A stretch of 54,471 bases of DNA from an uncultured Prevotella sp. (GCA_900548195.1 URJQ01000002.1:1-54471), one strand, 5' to 3'. Counted from the first letter of the stretch, positions 1-8,357 are shown. The notes: generated from the letters alone by a model not told the origin. Program-made: numbers and translations.

Positions 1-99
1 ATCGGCACGGAGGAAGTTACCTTCACCAAACTGAATGATTCTCTCAGGAGCGACACTCTTAGGAGCGGTACGCTTGTTTAATGCTTTAAGTTCTTTCAT
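1..99 (-). CDS. uxaB: Tagaturonate reductase (altronate oxidoreductase), N-terminal fragment
   Basis: Only the first 33 codons lie in the window; the gene runs off the left edge. The protein begins MKELKALNKRT and contains PERIIQFGEGNFLRA, the N-terminal nucleotide-binding signature of the mannitol-dehydrogenase-like UxaB family. Known family role: NAD(H)-dependent interconversion of tagaturonate and altronate in cytosolic hexuronate breakdown. A TAnnTTTG promoter box lies 40-47 bp upstream of the start, inside the 3' end of the preceding ORF, so it probably has its own promoter. A uronate enzyme beside a xylan/glucuronoxylan cluster is suggestive, although UxaB belongs to the galacturonate branch. 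Related mannonate or mannitol oxidoreductases cannot be excluded from so short a piece. Confidence 0.75.
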   Translation of the reverse strand, partial: MKELKALNKRTAPKSVAPERIIQFGEGNFLRAD

Positions 100-124
100 G
101 ATTTGTTTATGTTATTATTTTGTT

Positions 125-526
125 TTAAATTTCCGATGCAAAGGTATAAAAAGAAAATGGAAACCAACAACTTTCATTGTATAAAGTCGTTGTTTTTGTT
201 GTCTTCGTAAGATTATGAGCATGGTAATCAATAACCATCTTACTAAAAAAGACATCTCCAAACGTAGCCAAATCTTCTTCTATTTCTTCTCCATTTGCAG
301 GTCGATAAAAGTTAATATCATAATAACCATCAGATGCATCAAGGGTAATCTTGGACTTCTTTACATAATTAATAGAAGAATGAGGAATACTATCACTCCA
401 AAAAGGATCAATATATTTTGAAGATGAGACAATGACATCTCCTTGGATACTACAGACTGTGTCTGCCATAACCATATTTAGACAAGCAAATATTGCAGTC
501 ATTGTAAGAAATACTGTTTTTTTCAT
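125..526 (-). CDS. Small secreted protein of unknown function, probably 3'-truncated paralogue
   Basis: 133 residues with a signal peptide (MKKTVFLTMTAIFACLNMVMA). It is a paralogue of the 233-residue protein at 2053-2754. Both share a DGYY block, then a D-L-x-TFGDVFF block, then an aromatic stretch ending in FAS. This copy stops two residues after FAS, whereas the paralogue continues for about 100 residues. Its last codons overlap the promoter box of the downstream uxaB-like gene, so the C-terminus is probably lost rather than naturally short. Its ATG overlaps the stop of the upstream gene (523-1143) by 4 bp (ATGA), suggesting coupled translation. No known family is recognised. Confidence 0.6.
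   Translation of the reverse strand: MKKTVFLTMTAIFACLNMVMADTVCSIQGDVIVSSSKYIDPFWSDSIPHSSINYVKKSKITLDASDGYYDINFYRPANGEEIEEDLATFGDVFFSKMVIDYHAHNLTKTTKTTTLYNESCWFPFSFYTFASEI
139..146 (-). promoter_or_regulatory. Promoter -7 box for the uxaB-like gene
   Basis: Read on the minus strand this is TACCTTTG, matching the Bacteroidota -7 consensus TAnnTTTG. A TTG triplet about 21 bp upstream could serve as the -33 element. The box overlaps the last codons of the preceding ORF (125-526). Confidence 0.55.
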
Positions 527-1143
527 AACTTGTTATTCTGGCGTGGGAAAAGATATGCTGTTTCTATATACCCATGATCCGGTTCAATAACCAATGGAGT
601 GCTGAAAGTTAACTTGCCTATGTTATTTATTATCACGACCAGTTCTTTAGGCGAAAAGACGTCTGTCAGCTTTATATGAGATGTTATTTCATAACAGAAT
701 GAAGATCCATCTTCGTCAATAAGAATCCATGGAACTAAAGAAAACTGACTGAACGGGATACCTTTGGAATTATCTGAAAACAAGCTCTTTACGTACAATG
801 AGTTCTTTTCCATCTCCTCCTTGTACTTTTTATAGTCTTTCCACAGTGGGGCATTGCGTCCACAACCATATTCAAGCTTGGATTTCCATATTGCCAATCG
901 CCTGGATTTCAATTCTTTGATAAAATAGCGATAGAAATATTTTCCCGTAAATATGTTTTTCTGCTTCAATCCAATTAATGTCTGGTTGTCAATTACAACA
1001 GAATCCACCATCTCATAAGGAAATTTCTCTTCTTGTGCAGCGTGAGAATTGGCAATTCCCAATAGCGAAAACAAGGCACACAAAACAAGGCACTTCAAGC
1101 CATGTAACCTTGTCAATAAACATCTTTCTTTTTTTACTCTCAT
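523..1143 (-). CDS. Secreted protein of unknown function
   Basis: 206 residues. A basic N-terminus is followed by a hydrophobic stretch and a likely signal-peptidase site near NSHAAQ. The mature part has a Lys-rich central stretch and a beta-rich C-terminal half. No family recognised. It is the first gene of a two-gene unit with 125-526 (4-bp ATGA overlap). A promoter with both boxes lies about 150 bp upstream, so the leader runs through a remnant of a GH43 gene 3' end. The neighbouring unit at 2053-3002 has the same arrangement: a small secreted protein followed by an ATGA-overlapping paralogue of the 125-526 protein. Confidence 0.6.
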   Translation of the reverse strand: MRVKKERCLLTRLHGLKCLVLCALFSLLGIANSHAAQEEKFPYEMVDSVVIDNQTLIGLKQKNIFTGKYFYRYFIKELKSRRLAIWKSKLEYGCGRNAPLWKDYKKYKEEMEKNSLYVKSLFSDNSKGIPFSQFSLVPWILIDEDGSSFCYEITSHIKLTDVFSPKELVVIINNIGKLTFSTPLVIEPDHGYIETAYLFPRQNNKL

Positions 1144-1152
1144 AATAAGCTA

Positions 1153-1265
1153 TTATTTATGTAGTAACAGGATGCAGCCTGCAACCTTCATTTAACGCCA
1201 AAGCGATTACAACTGGATGGTCATTTCGCCTCCTGTGGTATTGGTAGGATAGTAGAAGGCGGCAT
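1153..1265 (-). pseudogene. Remnant of a GH43 gene 3' end (uninterrupted copy)
   Basis: These 113 bp match 5020-5230 at about 107 of 113 positions once the 93-bp insertion and its 5-bp duplication there are removed. The part 1207-1265 still reads as a GH43 C-terminus (AAFYYPTNTTGGEMTIQL then TAA), close to the real C-terminus AFYYPTKSTGGEVTIQL of the gene at 5172-6782. No other part of that gene is present. The segment now lies in the leader of the 523-1143 gene. With the intact copy it forms a direct repeat bracketing about 3.75 kb of accessory genes. Confidence 0.85.
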
Positions 1266-1291
1266 TGTTTAGAGAAATATAGATTCAGGTG

Positions 1292-1323
1292 CAAATGTAG
1301 CAATAATTATTCTGACTGCCAAA
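1292..1323 (-). promoter_or_regulatory. Promoter for the 523-1143 / 125-526 unit
   Basis: The minus strand reads TTTG (1320-1323), a 20-bp spacer, then TACATTTG (1292-1299). Both elements fit the Bacteroidota promoter consensus. The remaining gap 1324-1548 is AT-rich and shows no gene. Confidence 0.55.
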
Positions 1324-1548
1324 TTATTTCAATCTTACAGGTCAAAATATTTTTATCCATTGATATTTTATTATCAAACAACCGGACAACAAAGAGCCAT
1401 TTTTGTTTCTTGGGGAATGGGAATACGATGTCATTAGGGGATGCTTGCGCCTGATTGCATAATAATTGCGTAACTATCCGAAACGGCAGTCATGCCTGTC
1501 GCACAACTGCCGCCAAGAGTATTGGTTCTGCTGATACTACCTATTATA

Positions 1549-1980
1549 TTACTTCACCAGCTTATATCTATCGATTCCTCCAGAACCGATAAGTCCTTGA
1601 GTCACCAGCTTCGTCACGAAAACACCTTTCGTCTTGTCAAAAGACTCTATGGAAGAACAATATACAATCCCCATCTTTTCATTAATGCAGACTATATAAC
1701 TTCCTTTTTTTGTTTTTCCTACCTTGGAATAGTCGAACGCTGATTTATCGTGTGAAGTTACTGGAGTATCTGTCAGATAATACGGATACTTAAAAAACGA
1801 CCCGTCCTGTCTCTTCCAGATTATCTCAGTTAATGTATATTCATCATAATCCGAAATCCTAATATTCTCTACTCTCCACTTGGTGTTGACCAATTCTGAA
1901 ATTGAAATTGTTTGCTGTGCCACGGCTGATGATGATATAGCCATGAACAACGCTGCTATTATGATTCTTAATGTTTTCAT
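1549..1980 (-). CDS. Secreted protein of unknown function
   Basis: 143 residues from the preferred start at 1980, which gives a clean signal peptide (MKTLRIIIAALFMAISSSA, then VAQ). An in-frame ATG nine codons earlier (2007) is possible but would put a polar tail before the hydrophobic core. The mature protein contains NTKWRVENIRISD and a series of beta-strand-like segments. The opening resembles small lipocalin-like secreted proteins of Bacteroidota, but not strongly enough to assign a family. It follows 2053-2754 by 72 bp and is probably the third gene of that unit. Confidence 0.55.
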   Translation of the reverse strand: MKTLRIIIAALFMAISSSAVAQQTISISELVNTKWRVENIRISDYDEYTLTEIIWKRQDGSFFKYPYYLTDTPVTSHDKSAFDYSKVGKTKKGSYIVCINEKMGIVYCSSIESFDKTKGVFVTKLVTQGLIGSGGIDRYKLVK

Positions 1981-2052
1981 TTGTATCGTGCTTTTAGTCG
2001 TTTTCATATTTGTTTCAATTTCATCTGTAGATGACTATACTTTTCAAGCATG

Positions 2053-2754
2053 CTACTTGATGGAGATGCCGGTCTTCTCAAATATGATTGTATTATTGTC
2101 CGGTATCAGTTTGTCGTTCTTGTCATATTTTATTGTCTGGACTTCGAATGTCGTACGCGACGGACTGCTGCTTATTGCATTGATTTCCACATTCTTGTTA
2201 TACACCAGTCTTGCTTTACCTTTATCGAGCAGGAAGATTGTCAAGCAAGGTGGGTCTATGGAATCACGTGTGCCTCGCAGTGCTATAGCGTAGCAATCAT
2301 CCGACATCTTTATCTTGTAGGCAGTTATATCCTTTGACTCCCTCCAAGGCTCATCGGAATAAGAAGCAAATGACCAGTAATTGAATTTATACCAAAGGTC
2401 ATCATTCAGGAAGGAGCATTCGCTGGCTTTCGTGCCGTTTGCATAATATTCAAAGGTGACCTTATCAAAGAAAACATCTCCAAATGTTTCCAGATCCGCT
2501 TTGACATACTCCCTGACGTTGTTGCGATAGTAACCAATCAGATAGTAACCGTCATTGATTCTGATAGTATCTTTATACTTCAACTCATAGTCAGAGACAT
2601 CATGTGACAGCCGGGTATCTATCCAGAAAGAGTCAACGCTGTCAGTTGGCACAGTCAATTCATCCCGATCGTTTGCGATGATTGTCATATCTGCTGCAAA
2701 CAGTTGGTTGATGCAACAAAGGCAAACCAACAATGAGAAATACAAATGTTTCAT
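2053..2754 (-). CDS. Secreted protein of unknown function, full-length paralogue of the 125-526 protein
   Basis: 233 residues with a signal peptide ending near LFAAD. It shares the DGYY...YR, D-L-x-TFGDVFF and aromatic-FAS blocks with the 133-residue protein at 125-526, then continues with about 100 more residues ending FEKTGISIK. The start codon overlaps the stop of the upstream 83-residue gene (ATGA). No known domain is recognised; the pattern is of an all-beta exported protein. It probably shows what the truncated copy once looked like. Confidence 0.6.
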   Translation of the reverse strand: MKHLYFSLLVCLCCINQLFAADMTIIANDRDELTVPTDSVDSFWIDTRLSHDVSDYELKYKDTIRINDGYYLIGYYRNNVREYVKADLETFGDVFFDKVTFEYYANGTKASECSFLNDDLWYKFNYWSFASYSDEPWRESKDITAYKIKMSDDCYAIALRGTRDSIDPPCLTIFLLDKGKARLVYNKNVEINAISSSPSRTTFEVQTIKYDKNDKLIPDNNTIIFEKTGISIK

Positions 2755-3002
2755 AAAAATCTATTTATTTTTTTGTAAACAAAAAATTCAACCTCATTAT
2801 CACCAAAATACTTGTCAACATATACAACAACATATTTCTGACATAATGTACACTTAACATCAGGGCCCACAGAACGAGCGCCGCGATTTCCAAATTTTAC
2901 TCGAACAGGAATAGTCTGCGGTCTTGCCTCTGTATTCTCCGATGAAGCAGGATAAAACATAAGAGCGCCCATAAGGGCTACGATAATTCTGAATCTTTTC
3001 AT
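2751..3002 (-). CDS. Short exported protein of unknown function
   Basis: 83 residues. The first 20 or so form a signal peptide (MKRFRIIVALMGALMF, then YPASS). The rest is basic and contains a CTLC pair. It ends with the ATGA overlap into 2053-2754 and has a promoter 28 bp upstream, so it is the first gene of that unit. No family recognised. Confidence 0.5.
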   Translation of the reverse strand: MKRFRIIVALMGALMFYPASSENTEARPQTIPVRVKFGNRGARSVGPDVKCTLCQKYVVVYVDKYFGDNEVEFFVYKKINRFL

Positions 3003-3029
3003 TTTGTTATTATGGTTAAAAATCGACTA

Positions 3030-3061
3030 CAAAATTATCTTACTGTCACCTACTTTCCAAA
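3030..3061 (-). promoter_or_regulatory. Promoter for the 3002-1549 unit
   Basis: The minus strand reads TTTG (3058-3061), 20 bp, then TAATTTTG (3030-3037), a good match to the Bacteroidota -33/-7 pair. The first start codon is 28 bp downstream. Confidence 0.6.
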
Positions 3062-3250
3062 TTTATCAGGTCTAAATCTTGTATCTATTGATAATTCCAT
3101 ATAAAGTCTTGACAGTCTGCACGTTAAAACAAACAACACAAGAAAAACAAGGTCTAAAGATATGTATTATGTTACAAACAAGAAAGGAAATGGTATATTT
3201 TCACAACTAATTCAAGGTTGATTCCAAGGAGGTCTATATATGTATGCGTA

Positions 3251-4849
3251 TTAGAAGTTTTCTATATAGTTACGCAAAGACTGTTTTTCATTCATAATAC
3301 CGACCTTCTCTTTATACAAGAAGAGTTTCTGCTTGATGGCTTTCTCAGAAATCTTATATACGGAAGCGAGTGCTTTCTGTGGGAGTCTCATGCGCAGAAG
3401 CATCATCAAGTGCAAATCATTCTGCGTAAGATCAGGATGCATCTCTTTCAGTCTTGTAATAAAAGAATCTTCCGCACTATCCAGCAAGACTTCAATTTCT
3501 TTCCAATCTTTTTCAGAGAGGACTATATCCTGGGTCTGGCCTTTGAGCACAGATTCAATTTTCTCAGCGACTTCAATTTTCATTAGAAGACAATTTCGCA
3601 TTACTGACAGTTTATGTTCTTTGTTTGCCATTTCTTTTCTGTGCTGTTCTTCTATAAGATTCTGTTTCTGCTGTTCGAAAGCCAAGTTGGCTGCTACTTG
3701 TCTTTTTGTCGATATGTGGACATACATGATGAGCACAATAATGAGCATAAGAGCTAATCCTCCCAAGCAGCAAACCCACATCTGCATTTCATTCCTTCCC
3801 TCCAGCTTTGCCTTCTGCTCTTCTTTCTCCTGGATAGCAGCATAAGAACGTACTTTGTCATTGATGGCATCAAAATATGCACCCTCCAAGCATGCGAATG
3901 CTGAATCAGACAGAATTTTAGCCTGTTTATAGTCATGCATCTTTATCGCTGACAGGTTGAGATAATAGAAAAGAGTGAATTGTTCTTCTATATTTGTCGG
4001 ACACACTTCCTTAAGAATGCTCTGAGCTTGCTCGACAGAATCCGACTCTATATATGCAGACGCCAGAGACAATTGTCCCGATATACGAGAGTGATTATAT
4101 GCATATGCTTTTCTGGCATATACAAGAGCGCTGTCTCTTTCTTCCATTTTCTCAAAAACAATTGCCAAGTCCTGATATACATCCGATTGCAAATCGAGAT
4201 CAGATGTTTGCTCCGCCAGTTCCAAAGCTTGTTTACCGGATGTCAGCGATTGCTGCAGACTGTCCACACAAAGATAGTTGATACACAGTCTCAATAAGGA
4301 TCTGACCCTATTGGCAGTAGAAATGTTCTGGTTGTTATTGGTGATTTCCACTAATTTCCTTGTTAATTCCAGCGCATCATGCGGTGCAAAGTGCTCTTCT
4401 ATTTCTATAATCTTATCCAATGCAAGATACCGAGTATAATAGTCTCCAATGCTATCAGAAATGAAATAAGCTTTCTCCATACAGACCTTTGCCTGCGCAA
4501 GGCTGTCCTGGAGAAGGAGGCACTTGCCCGAATAATACATGCACAAGGCATATAGGGAGTCTTCCGGATGCTTGTCATACCAATCGCGGGCAATGCGGAT
4601 AAGCGAATCATTATCGACATCAAGTCCAGACTTGTCTTGTGCCATGTAATAGAGAAGGGAATACTTCGCCCTATCACAGTCCTGGAGTTTGTCACCGTCT
4701 ATGCTGTCAAGCATTACCAACGCTTGGTCGGGGCTGGTGAATGCCATTCTATAGTCGGCATCCAATTCCTTGTTATGGTGCCGTTTGCATCCGGAAAACA
4801 TAACTACAGCTATTAAAGCAATGATTAAGTATGTAAAGATTCTTCGCAT
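3251..4849 (-). CDS. TPR lipoprotein with membrane anchor and HTH-like C-terminus, likely regulator
   Basis: 532 residues. An N-terminal lipobox (MFSG then C21) indicates a lipoprotein signal. Residues about 30-340 are helical TPR-like repeats (DALELTRKLVEI, SALVYARKAYAYN and similar). One transmembrane segment lies near 355-378, followed by a coiled coil. A C-terminal segment (LTQNDLHLMMLLRMRL, then ISEKAIKQKLFLYKEKVGI) has the spacing of the helix-turn-helix found in LuxR-like tails of Bacteroidota TPR regulators. Inference: a membrane sensor whose cytoplasmic tail may bind DNA. It is the only regulator-like gene in the window, but its link to the CAZyme block is unproven because it sits inside the island bracketed by GH43 repeats. 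The MITE lies 214-306 bp upstream of its start. Confidence 0.65.
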   Translation of the reverse strand: MRRIFTYLIIALIAVVMFSGCKRHHNKELDADYRMAFTSPDQALVMLDSIDGDKLQDCDRAKYSLLYYMAQDKSGLDVDNDSLIRIARDWYDKHPEDSLYALCMYYSGKCLLLQDSLAQAKVCMEKAYFISDSIGDYYTRYLALDKIIEIEEHFAPHDALELTRKLVEITNNNQNISTANRVRSLLRLCINYLCVDSLQQSLTSGKQALELAEQTSDLDLQSDVYQDLAIVFEKMEERDSALVYARKAYAYNHSRISGQLSLASAYIESDSVEQAQSILKEVCPTNIEEQFTLFYYLNLSAIKMHDYKQAKILSDSAFACLEGAYFDAINDKVRSYAAIQEKEEQKAKLEGRNEMQMWVCCLGGLALMLIIVLIMYVHISTKRQVAANLAFEQQKQNLIEEQHRKEMANKEHKLSVMRNCLLMKIEVAEKIESVLKGQTQDIVLSEKDWKEIEVLLDSAEDSFITRLKEMHPDLTQNDLHLMMLLRMRLPQKALASVYKISEKAIKQKLFLYKEKVGIMNEKQSLRNYIENF

Positions 4850-5062
4850 ATTTCATCTGTTAGTAGAATTTGGTAATATCAAGATGGGATCGAATTGAAG
4901 AATACGAAATTACGATCATTTTTTCAAAATCAAGAAAAAATATGGGGAAATGAATGGAAAATGGAGAGTTATGTACAATAGCATCGTTTTTTCATTGCAA
5001 TATCCCTTGCTGAAGAGCCTTATTTGTGTAGTTACAGGATGCAGCCTGCAACCTTCATTTAA

Positions 5063-5155
5063 CCCAAATCGGTCATTAGAGACTAAACAAAAGATGTTAG
5101 GAAACAACGCAATAGCAAGAATTTTTGAACATTGTGCTCTAATGATCGATTTGGG
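5063..5155. mobile_element. 93-bp MITE-like element with 19-bp terminal inverted repeats
   Basis: The left end is CCCAAATCGGTCATTAGAG (5063-5081). The right end (5137-5155) reads CCCAAATCGATCATTAGAG when reverse-complemented, 18 of 19 identical. It is flanked by the direct duplication TTTAA (5058-5062 and 5156-5160). The paralogous site at 1153-1265 is uninterrupted, giving an empty-site comparison in the same window: removing 98 bp (element plus one TTTAA) restores an exact 113-bp alignment. It has no coding capacity, so it would need a transposase in trans. The rest of the gap 4850-5171 is AT-rich without a gene. Confidence 0.88.
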
Positions 5156-5171
5156 TTTAACGCCAAAGCGA

Positions 5172-6782
5172 TTACAACTGGATGGTCACTTCGCCTCCTG
5201 TGGACTTGGTAGGATAATAGAAGGCGGCATAACGGGTGCCCATAAAGAGACGGCGATAGTCGAATCTCATCTTGTAGTCTGTGCCTATCTTCTTCCATGT
5301 CTTGCCTTTGTCGAGACTGTAGGCGAAGGTTGCGATGTCACGACCAGGATTGAAGTCGCACGACATGACAAGGCGGATATCCTTGAGGCGCGAGTTAGGG
5401 ATGGCTATGCGGTCCGTTTCCTTGCGTTTCACGTCCGTTATCGCCTTGGTGTCATCGCTCAGACTGACGTTTTCCTCGGTGAAAACGAGGTACGCCTTCT
5501 TGCCTTCCTTCTTCACGGTCAGCACTCCTGCGTCGCCATTGAATGCAGACAGACCTACGCAGTCGCCGTCCTTGATACGTGAGGCGTCGATGGAGATGGT
5601 GTCGGAGCAAGTTGGTCCCCATGTGCGCCATGTGAGTGTGTTGCGCGCATCAAATATGGAATTAGCCAAAACGGATGTGCGGAGCTTCACTTTCTTGCCT
5701 GGCTGCGACAGCGAACCGGTCTCTGTGGTGATGTCCTGCTTGATGAAGTTATGGTTCCACTGGTAATCCGGCTTCACTACGGCTCCGTCATAGACCGCCT
5801 TCGGGTCGTTATAGTCATTGTAGAGGCTGAATGAGTCGGCTATCTTTCCGTCGCCTTTGGTGCCTATCATCGGCCAACCGTCAATCCAGCAGCATGGAGA
5901 AAGGGTGAGGATTCTGCCCACTCCACCGCGGTCCTGGAACATGAGTCCGTACCATTCGCCGTGCTTTCCATCCACTATAGTGCCCTGTCCGGCAAAAGGG
6001 AAGCCGCCAAACTTGCTCTTGAAGATTACCTTGCTCTCGTAAGGACCTTCGATATTACGGCTGCGATAGCATATCTCCTCGCGTCCTGTCTTTGGCCATG
6101 CTATGCAGAGGAGGTAATACATACCGTCATGCTTGATGACGCGGCTGCCTTCATGCAGTCCTTCCGGCTTGCCACGAAGCTCCAGTACCTTGTTTACTCC
6201 ACCTTCCTTCACGCCGGTGAGGTCGGATTTCAGTTCCACGAGGTGGATGTTTCCGCTGCCGGAGAATACATATACCCTACCGTCATCATCGAAGAAGAGG
6301 GAGGAATCATGGTAAGCAGGGAGGCGGCTGTGGAGAGTCCAGCCCTTTGCAGGGTCGTCTGTGCGGAACACCATTGACTTGTGCGGGTCGTCATTTGCCA
6401 CGAAGAGCGCCCAGAAAGTGCCGTTGTGGTAGCGCAATGATGTCGCCCATTGTCCTCTGCCATATACTGTTCCCTCCTTGAGGTCGTAGCGTGGCGTGTC
6501 GTGGATGGCATCAGTGAGATATGAAACCACTTCCCAGTTTGCCAAATCCTTACTTCGCATGATTGGTCCGCCAGGGAAAAGGTGCATCGTAGTGGTGACG
6601 AGATAATAGTAATCGCCTACTCGGATAATGTCCGGATCTGGGTAATCAGACCATATATAGGCGTTCTTCATTGTCATTTTCTTTTCCGGCGAGCCATATC
6701 CGGCATCGCCCGGAGCCAGCGACTGGGCTGTCGCCGTCAGCATTCCTGCTGAGAGAAGGGCTGTAAATAGTAGTTTTTTCAT
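5172..6782 (-). CDS. GH43 family enzyme (beta-xylosidase / alpha-L-arabinofuranosidase), two-domain
   Basis: 536 residues, signal peptide ending TATAQ. Residues about 38-330 are a GH43 five-bladed propeller. The base is D49 in SDYPDPD, the pKa modulator D159 in HDSSLFF and the general acid E211 in LHEGSRV. Residues about 345-536 are the beta-sandwich usual in this subfamily (C-terminal module near DUF1349/GH43_C2). PGGPIMRSKDLANW resembles the subfamily 10/12 enzymes of Bacteroides xylan loci, so removal of arabinose or xylose from arabinoxylan oligosaccharides is likely. Probably periplasmic. It is the last gene of a run 11547-6782 with gaps of 40 and 90 bp. A copy of its 3' end lies at 1153-1265. 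Confidence 0.9.
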   Translation of the reverse strand: MKKLLFTALLSAGMLTATAQSLAPGDAGYGSPEKKMTMKNAYIWSDYPDPDIIRVGDYYYLVTTTMHLFPGGPIMRSKDLANWEVVSYLTDAIHDTPRYDLKEGTVYGRGQWATSLRYHNGTFWALFVANDDPHKSMVFRTDDPAKGWTLHSRLPAYHDSSLFFDDDGRVYVFSGSGNIHLVELKSDLTGVKEGGVNKVLELRGKPEGLHEGSRVIKHDGMYYLLCIAWPKTGREEICYRSRNIEGPYESKVIFKSKFGGFPFAGQGTIVDGKHGEWYGLMFQDRGGVGRILTLSPCCWIDGWPMIGTKGDGKIADSFSLYNDYNDPKAVYDGAVVKPDYQWNHNFIKQDITTETGSLSQPGKKVKLRTSVLANSIFDARNTLTWRTWGPTCSDTISIDASRIKDGDCVGLSAFNGDAGVLTVKKEGKKAYLVFTEENVSLSDDTKAITDVKRKETDRIAIPNSRLKDIRLVMSCDFNPGRDIATFAYSLDKGKTWKKIGTDYKMRFDYRRLFMGTRYAAFYYPTKSTGGEVTIQL

Positions 6783-6872
6783 ATTTTGTTATTTTTAGGT
6801 GATTATTGGGAACCAACGGTAAAAGCCGTTGGCACAGTGGCTGTTAATTACTGGAGACGCTCCTTGTTCTTT

Positions 6873-8357
6873 CTATTTCTTCAGATTCCACTTTGAGTTA
6901 TCACTCTGGAAATCATATTTTTCCAGTGCTGGAGTGCTGTCGCCAATGGAATAAAGGACATACTCTGTATTGATTCCGTCCTTTCCAGGGATAGCCTTTG
7001 GCATGATACGATATGTTCCATCGGTGAGTTGCTCAATGCGCCAGAGCTGTGAATCAGCACCTGTGAAGGCTGGAACGGTCTCCACCTGCATATCGGCAGT
7101 GGCGCAAAGAGCACGCTCCGTGCCTGCTATGGTAATCTTAAAGTATGGATTTGAGAGGTAGCCTCCTGCTTCTGGAACGGCAGTAATGGTCCAGTTTTGA
7201 TGCGGACGAGCCATATAATCGCCGATACGAACACCGATATTACCGCCTTTATTCCATTCTCTTGCAATGTCTTCCCATCCTTTTTCCACTTCCTTCAGTG
7301 TCTGATTAGGTATTGGCTTCACTGCTTCGTTGGGGTCAATGCGATGCCATGCCTGGCGTTCTTGCTCCATTCTGACGAAGTCAACCGATATTTCCAGACT
7401 GTAACCTCTACGCTCTGAGATGATGGAATAAGTGCCTTCAGCGAATTGTTCGCCTGCATAAGGCCAGCCATTACGCCATAATAATGGTCTGATGGCAAGG
7501 ACACTGCGTCCTCCACGGTCTAAGTCTGCTTCCCAATGGAATGACATCACCTCTACGCCATCATCGATAATGGTGCGTCCGAAGTGACCTGCTCCGACGG
7601 CACGTCTGCCTCCTGCCACGACGATACGACCGCCTCCATGAAACATATCGCGCCCTACATTGTCGATATAAGGTCCTGTCACCTCTCTACTTCTGCCACA
7701 AACGATGTTGTAAGTGGAGTTTACTCCATCGCAACAAGTGCCATGTGTGCCAAGCAGATAATAGTATCCATCACGATAGATGAGGTCTGTCGCTTCACAG
7801 TCTATGGCTATATCCTTTGCTTTATTGCCGTCAATGCGTGCTCCTGTCTTAGGGTCAAGCTCCACAATGCGGATATTTCCGAAGTAAGTACCATAGGAGA
7901 GCCAGAGCCTTCCCGTAGTGGGATCAAGGAGAAGTCCGGCATCTATGGCATCATTATCTTCGTCGCCATCGGATGAAGCCACCTCTATAGGTTCAGAAAA
8001 CTTAAACTTTGGCGATGTAGGGTCGAGAGTTTCGTTCCACATAGTCAGCACTCTTCCGTTGTGACCACCACCGAGTCCGCCGCCCGTGGCACTGTAAGCT
8101 ACGAGATAACGGTCGCCAATCTTAATGACATCAGGCGCTGCTCCGCCTCCTGGACGTATTGGTCCGCTATGCCATGACCATCCATCTTCGGTGACAAGAC
8201 CTCCTGCTCCAGTGCCGAAGGTAAACCATTTACCGTCACAGAAGGCAAGTGTAGAGGGGTCATGTATCCAAGGTTGTCCTATCTGTGCCTTACATTCGAG
8301 GGATGAAAGTCCCATTGTAAGAAAACATATTATTGATATAAATAATGCTTTTTTCAT
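6873..8357 (-). CDS. GH43 family enzyme, arabinanase-like, with C-terminal extension
   Basis: 494 residues from the start at 8357, chosen because it gives a signal peptide (MKKALFISIICFLTMGL, cleavage near KAQ). The longer frame to 8441 would overlap the upstream gene. The GH43 catalytic triad is visible: D33 in WIHDPS, D139 in NDAIDAG and E188 in DCEATD. A Gly-rich insertion (GGGLGGGHNGR) lies near residue 92. After the propeller (about 330 residues) come about 160 residues that may form a ricin-like or lipocalin-like beta domain. The HDPS opening is typical of arabinanase-type GH43s, so alpha-1,5-arabinan or arabino-oligosaccharides are plausible, but specificity is not certain. It is second in the 11547-6782 run. 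Confidence 0.85.
   Translation of the reverse strand: MKKALFISIICFLTMGLSSLECKAQIGQPWIHDPSTLAFCDGKWFTFGTGAGGLVTEDGWSWHSGPIRPGGGAAPDVIKIGDRYLVAYSATGGGLGGGHNGRVLTMWNETLDPTSPKFKFSEPIEVASSDGDEDNDAIDAGLLLDPTTGRLWLSYGTYFGNIRIVELDPKTGARIDGNKAKDIAIDCEATDLIYRDGYYYLLGTHGTCCDGVNSTYNIVCGRSREVTGPYIDNVGRDMFHGGGRIVVAGGRRAVGAGHFGRTIIDDGVEVMSFHWEADLDRGGRSVLAIRPLLWRNGWPYAGEQFAEGTYSIISERRGYSLEISVDFVRMEQERQAWHRIDPNEAVKPIPNQTLKEVEKGWEDIAREWNKGGNIGVRIGDYMARPHQNWTITAVPEAGGYLSNPYFKITIAGTERALCATADMQVETVPAFTGADSQLWRIEQLTDGTYRIMPKAIPGKDGINTEYVLYSIGDSTPALEKYDFQSDNSKWNLKK

Noticed and set aside
4950..5582. 210-codon plus-strand ORF across the MITE and GH43 3' end
   Set aside because: It is antisense to the GH43 gene with clear catalytic residues, and spans a transposable element.
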